From JAYWAM01 sp043782425 (GTDB lineage: Bacteria > Pseudomonadota > Gammaproteobacteria > Burkholderiales > Usitatibacteraceae), in assembly GCA_043782425.1 (NCBI GenBank), contig JAYWAM010000255.1, positions 1 through 29,865 on the forward strand: a DNA stretch of 29,865 nt, in the 5' to 3' direction. The position numbers and the translations under genes are program-made. The notes under the pieces are model-generated. The model was not told the DNA's origin and did not search any database. It saw nothing but the letters and a program-made list of their open reading frames with translations. Positions within the stretch are counted from its first letter, which is position 1; every line of letters begins with the position of its first letter. Positions 23,816-29,865 of this stretch are shown piece after piece.

Positions 23816-24159
23816 GATATTTTTCCTTTTGCATTCAGTTAGGTATCCCGTGCCAACAGTAGAGCTGCCTGGTAAACGTTGCTGCGTTGTTTGCCAAGTC
23901 CACGCCCGTTGGTGGAAAGGAAATCTTAGTTGCAGCATTTGAGCCGGTCTGTGCGATAAAGCACATAAGGCCGTTGGGATAAAGCCTGGACCCGCTGCTA
24001 CGGTGCTTTAGAGCTATCAGGATCTAGGCGATAGGCCATCAGTATGCGTTATGTGTGATACCGTACTAAGCAGCCTTAACAAGAGTGAGATAATAGACAG
24101 CTTGCTGTTGAGGGTTTAGGGGCTGGGAGCAAGAGATTGTCATGATCTTGCGGAATCGC

Positions 24160-24188
24160 TTGACTTGATAACGCACACAGTTTATGTT
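24160..24188 (+). promoter_or_regulatory. Sigma-70-type promoter of the ice-binding protein gene
   Basis: TTGACT (24160-24165) and TATGTT (24183-24188) are separated by 17 bases, close to the consensus TTGACA / TATAAT. Initiation near 24195 would leave a leader of about 27 bases before the ATG at 24222. The wider gap 23816-24159 holds two copies of GATAAAGC (about 23955 and 23979) and short hairpins but no gene. Confidence 0.6.
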
Positions 24189-24221
24189 ACCGCAGTAATT
24201 CATCCAATCAGGGACAACGCC

Positions 24222-25436
24222 ATGAACGCTCAGACCGTCACAACTCATTCCAAACACCCTGCGCCTCGTGTTGCAGCCTACTCTAGGCTCACTCGAAAGT
24301 ATCCAGGTTTGCTGGCAAGCGCGGGATTTGCTGCGTTTGCTTTGATTTCCGCCCCGGCTTTGGCCCAATCAGTGGGTGCAGCGCAGAGTTTCGCGATCTT
24401 GGGTGGATCGAGCGTGAACGCGAACGGACCCTTGAGTACCATCAACGGAGATGTGGGTGTTTCGCCAGGCACCTCGATCACCGGCTTCCCAGCGTCTGCG
24501 ACCGTGACTCCGCCATTCTCTATACACAACAATGACGGGCCCGCGATTAACGCCCGGGCTGCTACCCTCACTCTGTACAATTCCTTAGTAGCGATGGGCG
24601 GGGCTATTCCCATTCTTCCTGGTCTGAATGGGCAAACCCTCGGACCGGGCACTTATACCACGGGGGCGGCTCTTTTGGTGACTGGGGGGACTCTCACTCT
24701 GAGCGGTGCAGGAACCTACATTTTCCAGATAACGAGTTCGCTCACCACCGGCACCGGCTCGAATGTTGTTCTGAACGGCGTTAACCCTTGTAGCGTGTTC
24801 TGGCAGGTCACCAGCTCGGCTGCTCTCGATGGGGCCACGTTCCCAGGAACGGTTGTCGCGGGGGCGAGCGTCACGCTAGGTACCGGTGCAGTCCTGACCG
24901 GAAGAGCCTTGGCCGCAGCCGGGGGTCTTGTGTCTTTGGCTGGCGGCAACACCGTCGGCGGGTGCGCCGCCGCAGGGCCCGGGTTGGCTGCGACAACGGC
25001 CAGCACCGTAGCTTCACCCAGCGTGGCGCTCGGAGGCTCGGTCTCCGACACCGCGACGTTGAGCGGCGGCGGCATCGGCAGCACTGCTCCAACAGGGGCG
25101 ATCACCTTCAGTTTGTACAATAACTCGGCTTGCACCGGCTTGGCGATCTTCACGTCGGTGGTGCCTGTCAATGGCAACGGTACCTATACCTCAGCGTCTT
25201 TCACGCCTTCGACAATCGGTACCTATTTCTGGATCGCCAACTATGGCGGTGACACCAACAATGCACCGACAGCAAATGTCTGCGGCGCCGCGAACGAGAG
25301 CGTGATCGTGACCGCTGTTGGCGCGGGCGCTGGCGGTGGTTCTGGCGTCCCCACGCTCTCGCAGTGGGCGATGATTATGCTTGCCGGGATTCTGGCTATT
25401 GCGGGCTTTGCAGCGATGCGCAGGCAGGCTAGGTAG
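24222..25436 (+). CDS. DUF3494 ice-binding protein with IPTL-CTERM-type sorting signal
   Basis: This is a 404-residue secreted protein. The long signal peptide ends near residue 49 (APALAQS). A DUF3494 ice-binding domain (about 50-255) follows, with AQSFAILGGSSVN, GDVGVSPGTSITGFP, LGPGTYTTG and TLSGAGTYIFQIT, the beta-solenoid pattern of this family. A single Ig-like domain runs from about 260 to 375 (GAITFSLYNNSACTGLA). The end is VPTLSQWAMIML, a hydrophobic helix and a short basic tail (RRQAR). This is the IPTL-CTERM layout recognised by exosortase-type systems. The ATG at 24222 is chosen over 24165 because the promoter lies between them. It is a single gene, with a strong terminator at 25469. 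Confidence 0.92.
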   Translation: MNAQTVTTHSKHPAPRVAAYSRLTRKYPGLLASAGFAAFALISAPALAQSVGAAQSFAILGGSSVNANGPLSTINGDVGVSPGTSITGFPASATVTPPFSIHNNDGPAINARAATLTLYNSLVAMGGAIPILPGLNGQTLGPGTYTTGAALLVTGGTLTLSGAGTYIFQITSSLTTGTGSNVVLNGVNPCSVFWQVTSSAALDGATFPGTVVAGASVTLGTGAVLTGRALAAAGGLVSLAGGNTVGGCAAAGPGLAATTASTVASPSVALGGSVSDTATLSGGGIGSTAPTGAITFSLYNNSACTGLAIFTSVVPVNGNGTYTSASFTPSTIGTYFWIANYGGDTNNAPTANVCGAANESVIVTAVGAGAGGGSGVPTLSQWAMIMLAGILAIAGFAAMRRQAR

Positions 25437-25468
25437 CGGTTCGGCTGCTTCGAACTGACGGCAATCCG

Positions 25469-25490
25469 GGGGCGCGCAAGCGCCCCTTTC
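25469..25490 (+). terminator. Rho-independent terminator of the ice-binding gene
   Basis: A seven-base GC-rich stem (GGGGCGC with GCGCCCC) around a GCAA loop is followed by TTTCTA. It lies 33 bases after the stop codon of the ice-binding gene, in the expected orientation. Confidence 0.75.
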
Positions 25491-25500
25491 TATGGGCGTA

Positions 25501-25601
25501 TCATTCCAATTCTCAATAGGAACGTGAATAAATTCGCTTACCTGTGGAACGGGCTTGCCCGCGAAATGGCTGTTATCGCGGGCAAGCCCGCTCCTACAAA
25601 A
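25501..25601. repeat. REP-type element, third copy
   Basis: Bases match 23133-23231 with only a few differences: the AT-rich lead TCATTCCAATTCTC and the hairpin core (25546-25594) around GGCTTGCCCGCGAAATGGC. It lies in the gap between the ice-binding gene terminator and the end of nrdJ. No gene is called in 25437-25681. Confidence 0.75.
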
Positions 25602-25681
25602 AATGTCGCTGCTATCGCTATTGGGTATATTTGCATTAGCCGCGACAAGCTACGCCTCGCGCAACCTGCCCTCCGCTGACA

Positions 25682-28558
25682 CTACCCGCATACCCCCACC
25701 CAGCCGCACGCGCTGCAAAAATCGCAGCCGTCTTTGCGAATGACGGTGTAGTTGCCGCACTCGCGGCACAATGCGCCTTGCATGACGCGCGCCTCGCTTT
25801 TTGTGCGCGGCGTCTGGAGTATGCCCATCTCGCGCCTCGGGTAGCCGCGCTCGTCGAGTACGCCGAGCAGGGCGTAGCGGTGAATCAACAATCGCGCAAT
25901 GTAAGCCACGGTCGAGGGCCAGTTTTGCTGACGGCGTTCGCCGGGAACAAAGGCCATGAAATCACCCAGCGGTTCGGAATAGTCGAGCAGCTTGCGTAGC
26001 TTCATGCCTATCCAGGCGGGGTCCATGACACGCATGTCGAGCGCCAGAATGCGCGCCAGCCCGTCGAGCGCACGCGGATAATGCCCCGACAGCCACATCG
26101 AATAGGGGCGCGTCATGCCAAGCGGCGATCCTTCCATGGGCGGCAGCGCAATTTCTTTAAGGCCGAGCACGAACTCGTCGCCACTGGCGGGATTTTGCAC
26201 ATCCACAGTCCACGACAAAGTGCCATCGGCGCCGGTGCGCGGCTCATCGATACTGAACATGGCGTCTAGCACCGCCGAGGCGCCCTTGCCGTCAAACACG
26301 TGCAACTGTTCGCAACGATAGCGCACGATCTGCGCCAATGCGGACACCACGCCGGGGACGGTTTTCTTTTCGCCGTGCGGCGGCATGGCCAGCTCAAAGG
26401 ATTGCTCCTCAACAGTTTTACTCAGCACCTCGAGCTTGAGCGCCAGCCAGGCGCGGTCATCGGCGCGCATGTCCATGGACAGCGTTTTGGCGACCGCTCC
26501 CAGTCCGCGTGGCTGCTCAGCGCCATTGACCCATACCTCAAAGGGGAATGCCTTGCCGTCTTGCGCGCTTTGTGTGGTGTGGCCGACGAATAAAGCGAAA
26601 CGCCCGTGCGGCGTATCGACCATGTAAGTCCAGGCGTCGTTGCCATCGGGCAACGCTGGTCTGCCGGGCCAGCGCAGCGAGGCGAGCACCGGCGCGGGCA
26701 GCGAATTGATGGTCATGCGCCGGTTGGGATCGGTAAGCAGCGCCTCTTGCAACGGCGCAGTGGCAGTGAGCACTGCGCCGAGCACTTTGTTGGGACGATA
26801 AGTGGCGAGGCCCTTGAGTCCGGCCTTCCAGGCTGAGATATAAAGGTCCTCGAAATCGCCGTAGGGATAATCTTCCGGCACGTTCACTGTTTTGGAAATG
26901 CTGGTGTCGATGAAGGGTGCGACAGCGGCCACCATATCTTTGTGCGCCTGCGCGGAAATTTCCAGCGCGCTGACAAAACTGGGCGGCAAGGCGTTGATGT
27001 CTCCGCCAAGATGGCGATAAAGCCGCCAGGCATGATCTTCGACGCAATATTGCTGATGCGTGCCGTCGGCCATGCGCTTCTTGCGCGTGTAGGTCCAGGA
27101 AAAAGGCGGTTCGATGCCGTTCGATGCGTTGTCGGCGAACGCCAGACTGATGGTGCCGGTCGGGGCGATGGATAACAAATGCGAGTTGCGTATGCCGTGT
27201 TTGCGAATTTTATCTTTCAATACCGCAGGCAGGCGCGAAGCAAAATTTCCACCCGAAAGATACAGGTCGGCGTTGAACAGCGGGAAAGCGCCGCGCTCCT
27301 CGGCCAGCGCCACCGACGCAGCATAGGCGTGGTCGCGCAGATGGGCGGCGATGCGCGCCGCCATGTCGCGCGCCGGCATCGTGTCATAACGCAAGCCAAG
27401 CATGATGAGCGCATCGCCCAGGCCGGTGAACCCCAGCCCGATGCGGCGCTTGGCCCTGGCTTCCTCTTGTTGCGCGGTCAGCGGCCAGTGGGTAACCTCG
27501 ATAACGTTATCGAGCATGCGTACCGCAAGCTCGGCCACTTCGCCGAACGAAGCGAAATCGAACTGCGCTTTGGTGGCAAAAGGGTTTTTTACAAAACACG
27601 TGAGGTCGATCGATCCCAGGCAGCAGCAGCCGTAGGGCGGCAATGGCTGTTCGCCACACGGATTACTCGCCTCTATGGTCTCGCAGTAATACAGGTTGTT
27701 GTCGCTCTGTATGCGGTCGAGGAACAGGATGCCCGGCTCGGCGTGGTCGTAGGTCGAGTGCATGATCTGCCGCCACAGGTCGCGCGCGCAAACTTTGCGG
27801 TATACCCACATGCCATCGTCACGCTGATAGGCGTTGGCAGTGGCGGCATCCGGCGCCGGTTGCGCGCGATGCGCGAGCTCCACTTCGCCATCAGCTTCTA
27901 GCGCTTGCATGAAGGCGTCGGTCACGCCGACGGAAATGTTGAAATTGTTCAGATCGCCCTGGTCTTTGGCGTGGATGAATGCCTCGATGTCAGGATGATC
28001 GCAACGCAAGACGCCCATCTGCGCGCCACGCCGCGCGCCCGCCGATTCGACCGTCTCGCAGGAACGGTCAAACACGCGCATGTAAGAAATGGGTCCGCTG
28101 GCGCGTGAATGCGTGCCGCGCACCATCGCGCCTTGCGGGCGGATGGAAGAAAAATCGTAGCCCACGCCTCCGCCACGGCGCATGGTTTCTGCCGCTTGCG
28201 CCAGCGCGGTATAAATGCCCGGACGGCCATCGACCGTTTCAGTAATTGAGTCGCCCACCGGTTGCACGAAGCAGTTGATGAGGGTCGCGCTGAGATTGGT
28301 TCCGGCGGCGGAGTTGATGCGCCCGGCGGGGATGAAACCGCGTTGCTGCGCATCGAGAAAGCGTTTTTCCCACAGGCCACGCTGGTCTTGGGGTTCAACG
28401 GCCGCCAGCGCCTGCGCGACACGGCGGCGCACTTCGGCTGCCGTCTGCTCACCATCCCTGGCGTATTTTTCCAGCAGCACTTCGTGCGAAATTTCCTGCA
28501 CGGGAAGCGGCCCGGCCAGTTGCGGCGTGATGAGTTGAGGGGATGCAATTTTTTCCAT
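25682..28558 (-). CDS. nrdJ: Adenosylcobalamin-dependent (class II) ribonucleotide reductase
   Basis: The 958-residue enzyme reduces ribonucleotides with a B12-derived radical, so it works with or without oxygen. The catalytic set is in the finger loop SNPCGEQ (Asn299, Cys301, Glu303), and Cys96 (INCFVQP) is the likely first member of the redox pair. Other family pieces are MRRGGGVGYDFSSIRPQG, APTGTISLAFADNASNGIEP and SISKTVNVPEDY. The last residues hold a Cys-rich tail (CRECG, CDFCSACGW), as in long NrdJ proteins, which likely binds zinc or passes electrons. The ATG at 28558 is preferred. No B12-box riboswitch is visible in the 170 bases upstream. Confidence 0.95.
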   Translation of the reverse strand: MEKIASPQLITPQLAGPLPVQEISHEVLLEKYARDGEQTAAEVRRRVAQALAAVEPQDQRGLWEKRFLDAQQRGFIPAGRINSAAGTNLSATLINCFVQPVGDSITETVDGRPGIYTALAQAAETMRRGGGVGYDFSSIRPQGAMVRGTHSRASGPISYMRVFDRSCETVESAGARRGAQMGVLRCDHPDIEAFIHAKDQGDLNNFNISVGVTDAFMQALEADGEVELAHRAQPAPDAATANAYQRDDGMWVYRKVCARDLWRQIMHSTYDHAEPGILFLDRIQSDNNLYYCETIEASNPCGEQPLPPYGCCCLGSIDLTCFVKNPFATKAQFDFASFGEVAELAVRMLDNVIEVTHWPLTAQQEEARAKRRIGLGFTGLGDALIMLGLRYDTMPARDMAARIAAHLRDHAYAASVALAEERGAFPLFNADLYLSGGNFASRLPAVLKDKIRKHGIRNSHLLSIAPTGTISLAFADNASNGIEPPFSWTYTRKKRMADGTHQQYCVEDHAWRLYRHLGGDINALPPSFVSALEISAQAHKDMVAAVAPFIDTSISKTVNVPEDYPYGDFEDLYISAWKAGLKGLATYRPNKVLGAVLTATAPLQEALLTDPNRRMTINSLPAPVLASLRWPGRPALPDGNDAWTYMVDTPHGRFALFVGHTTQSAQDGKAFPFEVWVNGAEQPRGLGAVAKTLSMDMRADDRAWLALKLEVLSKTVEEQSFELAMPPHGEKKTVPGVVSALAQIVRYRCEQLHVFDGKGASAVLDAMFSIDEPRTGADGTLSWTVDVQNPASGDEFVLGLKEIALPPMEGSPLGMTRPYSMWLSGHYPRALDGLARILALDMRVMDPAWIGMKLRKLLDYSEPLGDFMAFVPGERRQQNWPSTVAYIARLLIHRYALLGVLDERGYPRREMGILQTPRTKSEARVMQGALCRECGNYTVIRKDGCDFCSACGWVGVCG

Positions 28559-28767
28559 GATTTTACGCTGTCTACTCAGGTGGGAAGGAAGCTATTTTTG
28601 CACTCTCCACCCCTTTCTTTTTGATCCAATACAATGTTTGAGCAAAACAGCCTACGCCATTTCCCGATTTCGGTCGAGGCTGGTGGCGTCTAAAACCGGA
28701 CGCAACTACAATCCACTCTATACTTGTGTCAGCGCACGTATCGTTGAATGCTTCATACGGAGAAAAT

Positions 28768-29307
28768 ATGTCTCAAGAAATCGCAACCTTGGCGGGCGGG
28801 TGTTTTTGGTGTCTCGAAGCGGTGTTTGACCAATTGAAAGGGGTGAAATCCGTCGAATCAGGTTACATGGGCGGTAAGACCTTGAACCCAACTTATCGCG
28901 ACATCTGCCGCGGCGATACCGATCACGCCGAAGTGGTGCACATCAGCTACGATAGCGCTGTGGTTTCGTTTCACGATTTGCTCGAGGTGTTTTTCTTGAT
29001 TCACGATCCCACCACTCTCAACCGCCAGGGCAACGACAAGGGCACACAATACCGCTCGGCAATTTACTATCACTCGCCCGAGCAGCAAAGCGCCGCACTG
29101 CAAGTCATCAAGAAACTCAATGCCGCCAAGCTGTGGGACGCCCCGATCGTCACCGAAGTGACGCCAGCCGCGACATTTTATATCGCCGAGGACGAGCACC
29201 AGGAATACTTCGCGCGCGTAGGCGATCAGAACCCCTACTGTAGCGTTGTCGTTGCCCCCAAAGTGGCGAAGTTTCGCGCCAAGTATTTGGAAAAACTTAA
29301 ACGGTAA
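28768..29307 (+). CDS. msrA: Peptide methionine (S)-S-oxide reductase MsrA
   Basis: The 179-residue enzyme repairs methionine-S-sulfoxide in proteins. The catalytic motif GCFWCLE is at residues 11-17 (Cys12 is the nucleophile). DHAEVVHISYD and GTQYRSAIYY follow, and a late Cys in NPYCSVVV may act in resolution. CGGAGAA precedes the ATG at 28768. It is divergent from nrdJ across 209 bases and ends 62 bases before a convergent unknown gene. It is a single-domain MsrA, without MsrB fusion. Confidence 0.95.
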   Translation: MSQEIATLAGGCFWCLEAVFDQLKGVKSVESGYMGGKTLNPTYRDICRGDTDHAEVVHISYDSAVVSFHDLLEVFFLIHDPTTLNRQGNDKGTQYRSAIYYHSPEQQSAALQVIKKLNAAKLWDAPIVTEVTPAATFYIAEDEHQEYFARVGDQNPYCSVVVAPKVAKFRAKYLEKLKR

Positions 29308-29369
29308 CCACCCCTAAGCTCTAAGCTTCCTCGTCTGAAAATATTACCAACATGCGCGACAACGGCACA

Positions 29370-29865
29370 TCACTTAACATTCAAAAATATGTGTTTTCTT
29401 TCCCAATTTTTCTCCCCGACATACTTGAGAGTGATGACGTAGCGTCCAGGGGGTAAAAATTCCTGCTTTAGCGTGTTTTGTTGTGTCACAACCGGCTGTC
29501 CTTGAACGCGAACGTTTCTACTCGCCGCAAGCTCGCTTTCGCTCCTAAGTGCTTGCCCATCTAGCGGATAGATGGTGAGTGTGAGGTCCTCGGTAAGTTC
29601 TCCAACTTCTGATTTACCCAATGCATTGGCTTTGACTTCAATGTCAAATACCTTGTTGCCGTCTACGGGTTGAAGAACTTCCCAGTAAACATCGCGCACA
29701 CTCTGGTTAGCACGCTTTGCTTCAGCGGTGATTAATTGTTGGCGCTCCTGGGTTGCAATCGCACTCACAGGTTGTCCGCCAATAGCGGCATCGAAACACC
29801 GGCCGATACGCTCAACGCAAGGCAGGCGCTCAGAATATCTGGCATAGCTTGGAGGCGGATTGATC
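29370..29865 (-). CDS. Unknown protein, 5' end beyond the window
   Basis: A GTG at 29768 could start a 132-residue frame, but the frame stays open to the right edge (32 more codons, no stop), so the start is probably outside. The visible part reads INPPPSYARYSERLPCVERI at the edge, contains two nearby Cys, and ends in a beta-rich domain (LTLTIYPLDGQ, FLPPGRYVITLKYVG, ERKHIFLNVK). No signal, catalytic motif or family is recognised; the C-terminal part looks like an immunoglobulin- or carrier-like beta sandwich. Call: hypothetical, partial. Confidence 0.55.
   Translation of the reverse strand, partial: INPPPSYARYSERLPCVERIGRCFDAAIGGQPVSAIATQERQQLITAEAKRANQSVRDVYWEVLQPVDGNKVFDIEVKANALGKSEVGELTEDLTLTIYPLDGQALRSESELAASRNVRVQGQPVVTQQNTLKQEFLPPGRYVITLKYVGEKNWERKHIFLNVK

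Noticed and set aside
21291..25601. Possible CRISPR array from the repeated GCGGGCTTGCCCGCGA elements
   Set aside because: Copies are kilobases apart, each a single long palindrome; no regular spacers or cas genes.
25604..25743. 46-codon frame beginning like a signal peptide after the third REP element
   Set aside because: Starts in the repeat's trailing bases without a ribosome site and then overlaps the nrdJ end antisense.
28559..28767. Possible cobalamin riboswitch upstream of nrdJ
   Set aside because: No B12-box-like sequence and too little space between nrdJ and msrA for the full structure together with a promoter.

Overview
The window looks like a moderately GC-rich betaproteobacterial chromosome. 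This is inferred from gene content and overall protein style; no rRNA, tRNA or other taxonomic marker is visible. No CRISPR array or complete insertion sequence was seen.

Left part (about 0.2-13.8 kb, + strand): the distal half of an aryl-polyene / xanthomonadin-type pigment cluster. In order it carries a LolA-like periplasmic carrier, an MMPL (RND-type) exporter, a ketosynthase, a chain-length-factor-like partner, a hotdog dehydratase, a flavin-dependent oxidoreductase with halogenase-type motifs, a polysaccharide-deacetylase-like protein, a cation/proton antiporter and a family 2 glycosyltransferase. Several genes overlap by a few bases, so they probably form one transcription unit. Acyl carrier proteins, ligase, aryl-starter genes and a ketoreductase are not in the window; they may lie to the left.

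The cluster is split between exporter and ketosynthase by a 3.5-kb accessory block (about 3.3-6.9 kb). Two inverted copies of a double-palindrome repeat bracket it. It holds a zinc-ribbon/TM2/pilin-like fusion gene, two diverged copies of a 290-bp block, a second diverged copy of the exporter's 3' end, an orphan VapB-type antitoxin, and fragments of other genes (an ABC-F tail, an antitoxin/PIN pair, a DUF2442 protein). It is the most unusual part of the window.

Middle (13.8-18.2 kb, - strand): a KefB/KefC-type potassium/proton antiporter, then a tightly overlapping run DUF484 - xerC - VOC-family protein - MOSC protein. A repeat-rich intergenic region follows (18.2-18.7 kb).

Right-centre (18.7-23.8 kb): an envelope and general-stress set of mostly small proteins: DUF3309, an AI-2E-family permease, CsbD, a Lys/Ala-rich secreted protein with three Cys-pair repeats, a DUF4398 lipoprotein, an OmpA-like lipoprotein, a divergent CsbD-like protein, DUF3185 and a 49-residue membrane protein. 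Palindromic REP/MITE-like repeats are interspersed. A DUF3494 ice-binding protein with a C-terminal IPTL-CTERM-type sorting signal follows (24.2-25.4 kb), with a good promoter and terminator.

Right end (25.7-29.9 kb): a B12-dependent class II ribonucleotide reductase (- strand), msrA (+ strand), and a gene of unknown function (- strand) whose 5' end lies beyond the window edge.
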